Positions 20,077 to 29,986 of a DNA stretch of 29,986 bases are shown one piece after another (position 1 is the first letter of the stretch; the number at the start of each line of letters is the position of its first letter). This stretch comes from Bondarzewia mesenterica (taxonomy: Eukaryota; Basidiomycota; Agaricomycetes; Russulales; Bondarzewiaceae): positions 1-29,986 of the forward strand of contig SGPL01000414.1 in the NCBI GenBank assembly GCA_004802705.1, given 5' to 3'. Both the position numbers and the translations under genes were made by a program. The notes under the pieces were generated by a model, which saw nothing but the letters and a program-made list of their open reading frames with translations, searched no databases and was not told the origin of the DNA.

Positions 20077-21084
20077 TCAGACCATGACTCCATAAATTGG
20101 GGAGTAGTGCGAGTTCACTTCAAGCTTTGCAGCCGCCTCCTTCGCGAGCGTATCGGCCGCCAGATTCTGCTCCCTTGGGATCAACCAGAACATAACCCGG
20201 ACGCCTCTAGTCTCCCACTTAAAAACCTCGTCCCGCAACGCTTCCCATAGATCCCTATTCTGGACCGGTGTGCCTTTCGCCGTAAGCCAACCATTTTTCT
20301 CCCAATTCCATACCCGCTCGGTGACGCCGAGAACGGTATACTCAGAGTCGGTCGCGATGACGATGCGCGTGAAGCCCTCACCATCCCATGCCCGAAATTG
20401 AAGAGCAGCGATAGCGGCGCGGAGCTCAGCACGGTTGGACGTCTGCGGGTGGACTTGGTTGTCAGGGCCCTTCAGCTCGAGGCGAAAGCCGACGTTTGCA
20501 TTTGGAGCACAGGGATGGAAGATGAAAGAACAACCTGCACGAGGGTCTGCGCCACCATTGGACAGACACGCACCGTCAGTGTAGATGAGGATCTCTTGAT
20601 AGTTGGAGCGTCGGACGAAGCGTGGTTTATGTTGGTACCAGACTTGGGGCACAAACAGGGCAGTCGGGATGTCAGAGGAGTTGGGAGGCGTGAAGCGACG
20701 GACCGGGTTTTGGATGGCGCCGCGTCTACCAAAAGTCCAGCGAGAGGGGCGCTGGGACTGCTCGACGGGCATATCTTTGCGCGGGACATGAGAGGTCGGC
20801 GGAACGGTGACTATGCCACAATATTCGCCAACGGGGCGCTCTCCATCTGACCCAAAGCCCAGATCCTCGTCTTCGTTCGCAGTTTCGGATTCAGAAGGGT
20901 CGCCTACAGCAGAGCTAGAGTCGCTGGTAGTAAAATCACTATGGGAAGCGGCTCTGCCATGGCGGAGTATGTCGCGCATGAAGGAGTAGTCCACACCACA
21001 TTCTGTGCAGGCCTCAAGGTGGTGGTTTTGACAGCGAAGGCTGCCATCTGGCAGTTCTATAGGTCTGTAAGGATGTGCAGGCAT
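20077..21084 (-). CDS. RNase H-domain protein with N-terminal Cys/His motif
   Basis: Likely a ribonuclease H-fold protein acting on RNA-DNA hybrids or a related nucleic acid; the exact substrate is unknown. One exon of 335 residues starts at ATG 21084 (MPAHPYRPIE); the frame upstream is open but has no ATG. The N-terminus carries CQNHHLEACTECGVDYSF, whose Cys18, His21/22, Cys26 and Cys29 could bind zinc. An acidic, Ser-rich linker follows. The RNase H fold spans about 163-325 with all four acidic catalytic positions: Asp170 (YTDGACLSNGG), Glu220 (TSNRAELRAA), Asp246 (IATDSEYT) and Asp311 (NLAADTLAKEAA). The usual glycine-histidine-glycine loop before the last Asp is missing, and the chain goes FWLIPREQNLAAD. 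It is not obviously part of a retroelement, since no reverse transcriptase, integrase or repeats lie nearby. Divergent from SEC61. Confidence 0.85.
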   Translation of the reverse strand: MPAHPYRPIELPDGSLRCQNHHLEACTECGVDYSFMRDILRHGRAASHSDFTTSDSSSAVGDPSESETANEDEDLGFGSDGERPVGEYCGIVTVPPTSHVPRKDMPVEQSQRPSRWTFGRRGAIQNPVRRFTPPNSSDIPTALFVPQVWYQHKPRFVRRSNYQEILIYTDGACLSNGGADPRAGCSFIFHPCAPNANVGFRLELKGPDNQVHPQTSNRAELRAAIAALQFRAWDGEGFTRIVIATDSEYTVLGVTERVWNWEKNGWLTAKGTPVQNRDLWEALRDEVFKWETRGVRVMFWLIPREQNLAADTLAKEAAAKLEVNSHYSPIYGVMV

Positions 21085-21305
21085 GGTAAGGAAGAATACG
21101 GGAACTAAAAAGACAGGGGTACTTAAGTGGTTCTTGCCGTGACTAATCAAAGCCTCGGTCACGGGAGACTCTGTGACAGCATCACTATTTGGCCGTGTTT
21201 GTACTGCCACGTCTGTAATTTGGTTAGGCTGTTCGTGCAGCGCTGTACAACTACCAGTCTCTATCTCTTTCCTGTCCCCGTCTCTCCTCCGCTCTTTCTT
21301 TGACG
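21085..21305. promoter_or_regulatory. Divergent promoter region RNase H protein / SEC61
   Basis: The two start codons are 221 bp apart on opposite strands, so both promoters and 5' UTRs must share this segment. It contains pyrimidine-rich runs just before the SEC61 ATG (CTCTTTC and similar), common at fungal transcription starts. No TATA box was found. Confidence 0.45.
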
Positions 21306-23223
21306 ATGAGCGGGTGTAAGGTTTACTTCTCTGGCGCTGCTGGCTCTACCGCTGACTTGGTCTTCTAGTCCGGTTTTTGAATCTCGTCCGACCTTTCCTT
21401 CCCATCCTCCCTGAGGTCTCCTCCCCGGATCGCAAAGTACGCATACCTGCGCTGTGCTAGTCGTTTTATTTTTTTGACATTCGTACCTTGTCGTAAGGTC
21501 CCATTCAACCAGAAAGTACTATGGACTGCAGTCACCCTCCTCATTTTCTTGGTCTGCTCTCAGGTCCCCCTCTACGGTATCATGTCCTCCGACTCGTCTG
21601 ACCCGCTATACTGGATGCGTGTCATCCTTGCATCCAACCGCGGTACCCTCATGGAACTTGGTATCAGCCCCATTGTAACATCCGGAATGATCATGCAACT
21701 CCTCGCTGGTGCCAATCTCATTGAGGTTGATTTTTCCCTGAAGGAGGATCGTGCATTGTTCAGCGGTGCCCAGAAGCGTGAGTAATGTCTAATTTTATCG
21801 CGACACTATCCGACGGTTACATCTCCGCGCGTATTCATGATGGCTCTGCTGCTGCAACTACAATTTGTTATACGCATACTGACGTGTTCGTGATTCGCAG
21901 TCTTTGCTCTCATCATCTCTCTTGGCCAGGCTACGGTATATGTCCTTACTGGTCTCTACGGCCAACCTCGCGACCTCGGCGCCGGCGTGTGCCTCTTGCT
22001 TATCATCCAACTCGTTGCCGCTGCACTGATCGTCATCCTTCTCGATGAGCTCCTCCAAAAGGGCTATGGCCTGGGTTCCGGTATCTCACTGTTCATCGCA
22101 ACAAACATCTGCGAATCAATTGTTTGGAAAGCTTTCTCTCCGACGACCGTCAACACTGGCCGCGGACCTGAGTTTGAGGGCGCCATCGTCTCGCTCTTCC
22201 ATCTTCTGTTCACATGGAACGACAAGGGCCGTGCGCTTCGTGAGGCATTCTGGCGCGAGCGCTTGCCAAATGTGATGAATCTCGTCGCGACAGTCGCAGT
22301 ATTCGCGGTGGTAATCTACCTTCAGGGTTTCCGTCTCGAGATTCCCGTCAAATCAAACCGTTTCCGTGGTCAGCGTGGATCATATCCCGTCAAGCTTTTC
22401 TACACCTCGAACATGCCAATCATGCTCGAGTCGGCGTTGACCTCGAATGTGTTCATCGTCTCGCAGATGCTGGCGTCGCGTTTCCCCAGTAATTTATTGG
22501 TCAAATTGCTCGGTGTTTGGGAGGTGAGTCGCGTGATTCACATCTTGTTTTTGAATCACGGTTGTTGATGCGGTGACAATGTTTATTGTAGCCCATGGAG
22601 GATTCACCCCAACTTGCCGCGGTGTCTGGCATCGCGTACTACATGTCTCCTCCGCATACACTCCGCGCTGCGCTTCTTGATCCGGTTCACACTGCCATCT
22701 ACATCATCTTCATGGTCTCGGCCTGTGCAGCATTCTCCAAAACGTGGATCGAGGTGTCTGGTAGCGGACCTCGGGATGTCGCGAAGCAGCTCAAAGACCA
22801 GCAGCTGGTAAGCAGGCATCCTTGTCTTCAAACTAAGAATTATATTAATATTGGTACAGGTTATGGCCGGTCACCGAGAGGGCTCGATGTACAAAGAACT
22901 GAAACGGGTCATTCCGACCGCTGCGGCGTTCGGTGGTGCTATCCTTGGGTTGCTTTCTGTCTCGGCCGATCTCATGGGCGCGCTCGGCAGTGGGACCGGT
23001 ATCTTGATGGCCGTCACTATCATTTATAGCTGTATGTTGTTCGTTTTCTTCATTTTTTTCGCGTGCGCTGACATTTATATGTGCTTCTTGGTTGTCAGAC
23101 TGGGAGATTGGCATGAGGGTGAGTTTAGGAATAGCAAAAACATTGTCGAAACAAATGGACTGACGATCCATCTTACAGGAATCGGGTGGCCCAGAGATGG
23201 CGGCGATGAGCGACTTTATCTAA
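21306..23223 (+). CDS. SEC61: Sec61 alpha subunit of the ER protein translocon
   Basis: Forms the ten-helix channel through which secretory and membrane proteins enter the ER. Eight phase-consistent exons: 21306-21315, 21369-21436, 21498-21777, 21901-22523, 22592-22807, 22860-23031, 23099-23118 and 23179-23223, giving 477 residues, the family length. The 10-nt first exon encodes MSG plus one base, and splicing yields [20 protein letters not shown]. Family landmarks follow: [39 protein letters not shown], the plug/pore region [40 protein letters not shown], the cytosolic loop [50 protein letters not shown] and the tail SYWEIGMRESGGPEM. All introns are GT-AG; the third is longer (123 nt) than the rest (52-68 nt). 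The tiny first and seventh exons are easily lost in automated models. Confidence 0.97.
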
Positions 23224-23531
23224 ATTATAAAGGATGTGGAAAAATCCTAGTGAATGGATGGGATTCAATAGCAGTCGCTGGGAGACAAAATTTGGGTAAT
23301 GTGCACCGTCCGTAAGTACTATGAATGATACAGCTACTCTCTTTGTTGGGAGTCGGTGAGGTGTGCATCCCCTGTGAGTCAAACAGATCTGGTATGGTAG
23401 CGGAGGCAGACTGATTGGCATGATGTCGAGCATGACGACGGCACCAGGTCACGTGGATCATCGCGTCCACAGAGGCGGGGGATCGCGTTGAACTGCGTCA
23501 TGATGCGTTCACACAATGCCTCTCTTCTCCG

Positions 23532-23539
23532 TATAAATA
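23532..23539 (+). promoter_or_regulatory. TATA box of the HAM1-like gene
   Basis: TATAAATA lies 57 bp upstream of the ATG at 23596, followed by CT-rich sequence typical of fungal transcription starts. It matches the TATA consensus well and is in a suitable position. Confidence 0.6.
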
Positions 23540-23595
23540 TTTCCTCTTTTCTCTCGTACGGCCTATCTTCCCTTTCCTTTCCTGTCTTTCATATC

Positions 23596-26150
23596 ATGGA
23601 CAAAGTAACTTCTGTCATCGCCGCTTTCAATGCTGGCAAGCAGCCCTCTCAGCATCAGATCAATGCCTGGGTCGACTACTTGCTCGAGTCAGATCTCATT
23701 CAGGTTGAACAGTCTGCCAGCGGCGGCGAGTTGAGCGAGAATGGTGCCAAGCTGACGAAGGATGCCAGACAAATAGTGGAACTGTACAAGAATTATGGCG
23801 CTAGCAAGAATAGTACGCATTTCTCACCTCGCAATATCCTTATTCGTCGTAGAATCGACGTTAACGGTGCTGCAGGTGACAATCAACTCCAGGAAGCTCT
23901 TTGGCGTCTCACACAGGCAGACATTTCTGCTGCTTCACTTGATGTTGATGTTCCTCTGGACAAACGAGAGGCGTCGCGCGATTACAGCGCACTCACTGCC
24001 TCTATCCGCACTTCTCTCGAGATTCTTTGGTCAAACGCCACCACGGAGGGTTCCGGAGTCTTCGCTGATTTCGCCTCTTTCCTCCGCCTGGCCCTCGCAG
24101 ACGCCGCGCAGGCAATGGGCGAGAGCGCGGAAAAAGCGGCCGAGAGTTTGAGGGGTGTCGACAGCGAAGTGCAGAGTGGCGAGCGCACGACGCTTGGAAC
24201 GAAGAGGAAGTCTGCGAAGGAGGAAGAAGAGGGTGCGGATGCCAGAGCCAAATTTGAGAAGGGTATGGACCGTGTCAAAGCGACCGGTTCTTCTGCCATT
24301 GGGGCTGGCCAGCACGCGAAGGGCAAGGCAGACGATTTGGCAGAAAGGTCTTCCAACAGGCTCAAAGACATGGGCAAGAGAGTGAGTTTTTTGTGTACTT
24401 TGGCTGATCTACCTAGCTAACTTTGTGTAGATTGCGAAACACGCGCATGAGGATCAACAGTATCGCAAATCCCTTGACACCATCTTCACTCTCACCGAGA
24501 AGTGGTTGAATTTGGCAGGAGATGCCGCTGCCGCTGCATCTCAGGAAACGTCTCTCGAATCCTTCATTGACGATCCGACGCCAGAAAAGCATCTCATCAA
24601 TGCTTTGCGGTCCATCCGCTCACTCACTGAAAACGTTGCCGGCGGGAAGAGTCTTGATGACCTCTTTGCGGCTCTGCGTGCATGCGTGCTCGATATCAGG
24701 AAGGATGAAGATCTGCAACATTGGGGCAGAGATTTCTTGGCCTATGTCAAGAAGAACCTGGAGGACGTTGGCTTTGAGGATTCTCAGAAGCAGAGGAAAG
24801 ATTTGCAAGAGCGCTGGGCGAAGCTGACGGACCCAGAATCGGATATGGGCAAGACGTGGAAAGAGGATGTCGCCGTCTTGCGAAACGAACTGCGAACGTT
24901 TGAAGACCAAGTCAACAAGGACGAACAGTTGAAGAAAATTCGCAAGGCGCATATCAAGTTCGCCGACGACTTACAAGAGACTTTCTTTGCCGCCTCCGGC
25001 GGGATGCAGCTTTCACTCAGCCAAGCGTCGTGGGTTTGGCAGGACGTCTTCAACGTGTACTTGCCGAGGATGTTGGCTATGATCAAGAACGTGCCTATCC
25101 CTCGGTGTGTTCTCTCTTTTCCACGCTGACGAATATCCTCTCACTTTGCGCGGCAGAACCGAATACAAGGATCCACAAGCTGAGTTCGTGTTGGAAGACT
25201 TGGACATATCTTCGTTCTCGCTGCTACCAGGCCATGTTTTCATTCGAAACATCACGGACATCGACATCACCGCTCCCGAGCACAAGGCCACGACAACGGC
25301 CGTTGGGTCGCTTACACATGTCAATGTCAAGGCGCTCCAACTCTCTCTCCGCGAAGTGTCATTCTACTACCAAGACAAGACGGCTTCGCTCGGGCCGGCC
25401 GAGTTTACGGGTCTGGCGGAAGTGACGCTCCCTCCGCAGGGCATTGACGTTGATATCAAACTCAGGATGATTCCCAATACGCCAGAGGGTCTGAAGTTGC
25501 GGGAAAAGCAGGGCGGATTCCACCGAATCGAACGTGTTGAGGTCAAGTTGTCTGACGATGTGGAGTTCACGGTCAAGCAGTCGAATCATCCCGTTTTGCT
25601 TACCGTTTTCAGGCCGATCTTCAATGCGCGGCTGAGGGAGACGTTGCAAATTGTCTTGCGGGAGCAGATACAGGCGACTTTGGAGTGGGCGGATGGTCTC
25701 GCCTGGGATATTGGGAGACGCGCGGAGGTGTTTAGCGATGCTGGTCTGGGCTCCGGTGCATCGCTTGCTGCTGCATTCTGGAGTGAGCTTGGAAGGATGC
25801 GAAAGCAAGAAGGTGGGTTGTTCGGTGGTTGGACGGCCACAGGTACCGGCGTGACCAAGGATGTTGGAGAGAGTGGCGGACGAGCCAAATTTGCGATGGG
25901 CGCCGAGCCACAGGTCATCAGCGGTGAGAAGCGGGGTCCGAAGGGCACCCTATCGAAATCGCTTGGAGAGACTGTGGACGTTGACGTTTCCATGGAGAGT
26001 GCAGCGAAGGATGTGAAAACCGGCGTAGCTGAGGGCGCGAAGAGGGGAATGCAGAAGGTGAAGACGTTCAAGAGTTTGGTTGAGCAGAAGAAATTACAGG
26101 AAGAGAGCAGGACGGGGTGGTCTAGTCCGGCATTTGACATAGGGCACTAG
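23596..26150 (+). CDS. HAM1-like protein (TULIP-type lipid-binding fold expected)
   Basis: Fungal HAM1-like proteins have a helical N-terminal part and a C-terminal region related to BPI/LBP-type lipid-binding domains; a role at membranes is likely, the exact function unknown. Four exons agree in phase: 23596-23812, 23876-24381, 24431-25104 and 25157-26150, giving 796 residues. The N-terminus is MDKVTSVIAAFNAGKQPSQH followed by INAWVDYLLESDLI; then come long charged helices, including KKNLEDVGFEDSQKQRKDLQ and RNELRTFEDQVNKDEQLKK. The C-terminal domain begins at VPIPRTEYKDPQAEFVLEDL and contains LPGHVFIRNITDIDI and GIDVDIKLRMIPNTPEG. The tail (from about residue 680) is Gly/Lys rich and low in complexity. 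Introns are 63, 49 and 52 nt, all GT-AG. A TATA box precedes it. It lies tandem with SEC61, with a separate promoter. Confidence 0.88.
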
Positions 26151-26373
26151 GGGTTTGGAAGAACATGACTGGAGCGTTCGGCCAATTTTTTTCCCTTGTA
26201 TTTGTAGCGTAACGTGTTTCCACGTTTCCTTTGTATTGCATTGACGTGTATTATATACATTATCACACCCCGTCCTGCATACTCAGTCCGTTTCCGTATC
26301 TTGACTCTCCCCGTGCGGCAGCACGGGTCGCAGTTACTCTACTAGTCCGCGTGAAGTAAAATGCAGTGTATGG

Positions 26374-28597
26374 CTACAGGCTAGCGTGTTCTACGGGCAC
26401 TTCCTGAGACTCATCTCTTCCCTTTTCTTTCTTCTCCTTTAGCCCCCACTGGTCGTCCATATCGCTCCTCATCGTCACCTCGCGCATGAACAACACGCTG
26501 AGCAGGCCGGCACCGGAGATGCCAATCATGACTTGCCAGGTAACTTTCATGCTGTCGGCAAAGGCCACGCGGACCTGGGTCTTGAGCGGCTCGGACAGGT
26601 CTTTGATCTTGGGAATGGCAGCGTAGGCGAGTTGAGCGCCCGCGGGGAACTGGGCGTAAAACTCGGCTGGGAGTTTCTTGCTGAGCGAGTTCTGGAGGAT
26701 CATGCCCCCAATAGCGACGCCCCAGCTCTGCGACGGAAGGTGTCAGTAAACGGTCTGGAAGGAAGGAAAGGGAGCTCGAGCGCACCTGGGCGAAGTAGCG
26801 GGTAAAGGTGAAAAAGGCGAGGGCGTGCGCGTTGTTGGAGTAGGGCAGTGGGGCGAGGATGGGGAATTGGGTGGCGATCCAGTTGATGCCGAGCCCGACG
26901 CCGATGACGACCTGGTAGCCCATGTATTGCCCGCGATGGCTGTTCGCGTCGAGAAGGGTGAGGATGCCGAATCCGACGATGATGATGATCCAGCCGACGT
27001 AGTTCTGCGGGCGGTAGCGCTTGAAGATCTCGACGCTCGCCCCGGCCAGGATCGCGAAAGGCGCGACGGTGAAGGTAATGCCGAACATGTCGATGCCGGA
27101 GCGGATGGCGGATGCGTGTTGGACGGCTTGGAAGTAGACGGGGAGGTAGTCTGCGAGGGCCGGGGGATTGAATCAGTGTCATGGCGGAGATGTGGGGCGA
27201 CTTACATATGGCGGCGATGGAGACAATTCCGTGGACGAAGGTGCCGGCGTAGCTGCAACAATGGTTTAACACTAGTTCCGACTCGTGAAGGCCACGCTTA
27301 CCCGCTGAGGGACGTCCGGTTTCCCACCGCAGACCAAGGTACCTATCAAACATAAATATTAGTGGATTATGAAACGAGATCAAGCCTTTGTCTCACCGTC
27401 GGTTCCTTGCTCACATACTTCTCAATCAGGAAGAAGCATACGAGCCCGACCAGACCGATGATCAGGGGTGCCAGAACCTGCACCGAATTCCACGCGTACT
27501 GCACGCCTCCGAACGTGAAAGCCAGTATCACCGCGGTGGAACTGCCAATAATAAATAAGTTGCCCCTGTAGGAGAGCAGGGCGCACAGTCAGATGGGAAA
27601 TTTTGGATGTAAAGGAAAAGGATCGTCTCACAGCCAATCCATGCGGGAGAACTTGCGCAAGAAAGGGTCCTTGGGCGTCTTCACGCGGAGGAAAATAACC
27701 ACGAGAGTGGCCGCGACGGCACAGATGGGGAGGTTGAGGAAGAAGATCCACCTCCAATGGCCGGTGCTCGCGATGGCACCACCGATGGGAGGTCCGACTG
27801 CACTTCTCAGTGTCAGCAAGGGCAGGGGAGGGAGTGGAGGGACGCTTACGATGCCAATGCCCACACGCTGCGACGGGTCAATTGCTGGACATCACGTGTG
27901 AAGTGGATTGAGGACTTACGATGCCATGACTCCTGTGAAACGACCGCGTTCGGGAAGCGGGATGAGATCGCCGTAGATGATCTCAACCATAGATTCGCAG
28001 GCACCGCCTCCAAAGCCTTGTATGGCTGATTGGCGGAAGGAACGAGTGAGAGGGAAAGCGTGAATGAAGGGAAGCAAGAGCTTACCACGGCCAGCGATGA
28101 ACATATTCATGTTTTTTTGCAGAGCCACAGAGGGCGGCACCTAGTGCAAAAAAGGCGATGGAGAGCAGCAAGATGGGCTTGCGACCGAAAATGGAGGCGA
28201 GACCTCCGCATAATGGGGTGACAGCGGTTGCGGCGAGAGCGTAGGCGCTGCCTGCCCATATGAAGTCGCTGCCATGCAGGCGCTCGACGATGGTGGGGAG
28301 CGCTGTGGAGATGGCAGTCTGTCGAGCGAGGTGGATGAGGTGTCGTTCGAGCTCGATGGAGAAGATCAGCTGCTCACGAGGTCAAAAGCAGATAAAAAGT
28401 CGCAAGACAGGTTGGCGACGAGGACGAGCCAGAAGGCCATGCCGCGACGTGAGCCAGTGGAAGGCTGAGGAGGGTCTGTTGGAGCGGCATTCACCGATGG
28501 AGTCGAAGTGCTGGCGGCGACGATGAGGGCGAGGGCAAGGACAGGGATGACAGGGAGCTTACTTGTTGATGTGGACGGTGGGAGGGAGTTTCTCCAT
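26374..28597 (-). CDS. MFS transporter, drug:H+ antiporter type (DHA2-like, about 14 helices), apparent frameshift
   Basis: A membrane exporter of unknown substrate. Eleven exons: 28597-28563, 28510-28378, 28318-28086, 28025-27920, 27867-27850, 27802-27632, 27565-27397, 27342-27302, 27252-27206, 27150-26786 and 26727-26374, about 556 residues once the frame is restored. Family motifs: GMAFWLVLVANLSCDF, TAISTALPTIVERL, CGGLASIFGRKPI (motif A), AGRAIQGFGGGA, ERGRFTGVMAS, GPPIGGAI (antiporter motif C region), MDWLGNLFIIGSS, FGGVQYAWNSV, IDMFGITFTVAP and YFAQSWGVAIGG. The C-terminal tail is charged and cytosolic. Every junction agrees in phase except within exon 3: the run of seven A on the coding strand (plus positions 28112-28118) has one base too many between ALCGSA and KNMNMFIAGR, so the read frame stops soon after. 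This is a null allele or a homopolymer sequencing error. Exon 5 is only 18 nt. Convergent with the HAM1-like gene. Confidence 0.88.
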
Positions 28598-29986
28598 GTT
28601 GAGGAAGAGATGGTGGAAGAGAGCTGAAGGAGACCAGGTCCCGAGGAGACAAACGAAGGACACAGGGTGACTATATGGTTCTGGACAAGAAGCTTATACT
28701 TACGTATCGAGATCCATGCATCGTGAGAGCGTGGTTACTGCGCGCCGAGTCCCGTGCCGTCATCACGATGCACCAACGTGTGCTGTGCTGCGCAGTGTCG
28801 GTCGATTTTGCGAGCTGGCCTTGATCGGAAATTGACATTACAGTATGAGTGAATACGACGATTGGCTACATACACAACTGACAGAAAAGCACCAAACGAA
28901 GATACACGCCCCCCCAGTCTACGTATGAAATGTTTCGAGCCTACTCTCATAGGAAGGGGTAAAGACACGGGCACGCGGAAGGTTATGGCGAACACGCATG
29001 CATGCCGGGGTTGTCGGCAGCAAAGGATGCGATCTCTTCCCGCTGACGGTCTAGAAATCACCACGGCTGTGCGAGCGCTGCTTATGTAAGTGCCTTGCTG
29101 CGCCCGAGCGCCAAATTCCTGGCGCACAGATCTGAGATCCCTGCGTCGGTGTCTCCGCACTTTCAACTCAATCTCGCTCGATCGACTCTCTCCGGATCCT
29201 TTATTTCGGTGTATGCTCGAAACCAGCGCCATTTCGCGTCGACGTGCGTAGCAGCAGGCCCCAACACACCCAAGTCTCCTCTCCTAACCTCGGGGTTGGT
29301 ATGAGGCCCGAGGCCCGACCCCGAACCCCGAACCCCGAGCGTTTGCCTCTGCGCCTTTGATCCCAAAAGACTCCATCCGGACCCAAGTTACCTGGCCTCC
29401 ATGACGCCTGCGATCATTTCACAGACGTGATCTATCAGGAAAACGCATGGTTGCCTCGGCGCACAAAAAAAAGCCTAGCGCCAACAATAACAAACTTGAT
29501 GCGACCAATCATGCACATGTTCCACCCGGGGTAGGCTCGACGGACCATCGGCCTTGACAGCAGGCCCCCAAGGCGCTCGAAAGAATCCAGCGACAAGTTC
29601 GTCCAAGTCCACTCGAGAATCAGGAGGAATCGGGTTTCCACTTCATCTTTGGCGTGTACAGTTCCCGCTCGAATAAAATGCGCGCGACCCATCTCGGTAG
29701 TCGAACGATCCTGCAAGCACGATAGGAAAAATGCTGCGTGCGGTGCGTTCTGGGCAATCAAACCTGTCAACTCCGCCGTGAAACCTCGTTACAGATCTAA
29801 CCTCAGAGGTGAAATGATTTATGAGGATCCCGTGTCGGAGGAATGACACTCCCTTGATGTGCGCACCTCATTGGTACGGCGGGGATACTCGCCCATCATC
29901 GCAAACAACCATATTCCCAACAGCTCCAAGTGCTCTTGGCCCGCACCTAGCGCCCATTGTCAGCGACCGCGGATCTATTGCATGCT
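28598..29986. other. 1.4 kb with no supported gene
   Basis: This holds the promoter of the MFS gene and then sequence in which no exon chain, tRNA or domain could be supported on either strand. The longest frames (for example 28735-29232 minus and 29435-29770 minus) have no motif and no convincing start context or splice sites. Part of an unrecognised gene extending beyond the window cannot be excluded. Confidence 0.5.
29305..29339. repeat. Imperfect 7-bp tandem repeat
   Basis: Five heptamers in a row: GGCCCGA twice, CCCCGAA twice, then CCCCGAG. It is a short GC-rich satellite in non-coding sequence, and no function is evident. Confidence 0.7.

Noticed and set aside
20398..20850. 150-residue plus-strand ORF opposite the RNase H gene
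   Set aside because: It is a shadow of a well-supported minus-strand domain with catalytic residues.
20077..21084. RNase H domain as remnant of a retrotransposon
   Set aside because: No reverse transcriptase, integrase, long terminal repeats or target duplications are nearby, and the frame is intact with its own N-terminal region.
28735..29232. 165-residue minus-strand ORF in the right flank
   Set aside because: It has no recognisable motif, an arginine-rich composition typical of random GC-rich frames, and no splice or start support.

Overview
The window is nuclear DNA of a fungus, most likely a mushroom-forming basidiomycete (Agaricomycetes). The grounds are densely packed protein genes with many 47-68 nt introns that carry CTNAC-type branch sites, gene families typical of that group (BTB/POZ and F-box singletons, HAM1-like, PH-domain proteins), and eukaryotic housekeeping genes (SEC61 alpha, ribosomal P1, Ste14-type methyltransferase). 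No bacterial operon, rRNA, tRNA, CRISPR array or intact transposon was seen. Intron-exon models were built by hand from splice sites, reading phase and protein-family motifs. Where all junctions agree in phase, the model is probably exact.

Layout, left to right: a short tandem repeat (1-40); an isoprenylcysteine methyltransferase gene with its 5' end missing or unresolved (254-1037, +); a PH-domain protein (1239-3901, -); an intronless F-box protein (4606-6003, +); ribosomal stalk protein P1 (6297-6902, -); a BTB/POZ protein (7251-8955, +); a weak hypothetical gene (9652-10184, -); molybdenum cofactor sulfurase (10763-13329, -); xanthine dehydrogenase (13659-19376, +); an RNase H-domain protein (20077-21084, -); SEC61 alpha (21306-23223, +); a HAM1-like protein (23596-26150, +); a 14-helix-type MFS transporter (26374-28597, -) with an apparent one-base frameshift; and about 1.4 kb with no supported gene. 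Gene orientation alternates almost perfectly, so most promoters are shared divergent ones.

The clearest functional unit is the head-to-head pair at 10763-19376. Xanthine dehydrogenase oxidises hypoxanthine and xanthine to urate and works only when its molybdenum carries a terminal sulfur, which MoCo sulfurase installs. The two genes share a 329-bp intergenic region with three HGATAR sites, two of them in tandem just upstream of the dehydrogenase start, as expected for GATA-factor nitrogen control. The other genes look like ordinary neighbours.

No clearly novel multi-gene system was found. The most unusual signals are at the gene-structure level: a probable 31-nt intron in the MoCo sulfurase gene, two GC-AG introns and a 19-nt micro-exon in the 25-exon dehydrogenase gene, a start exon made of ATG alone in RPP1, altered active-site-region residues in both molybdenum-pathway proteins, and an RNase H domain that lacks the usual histidine loop.
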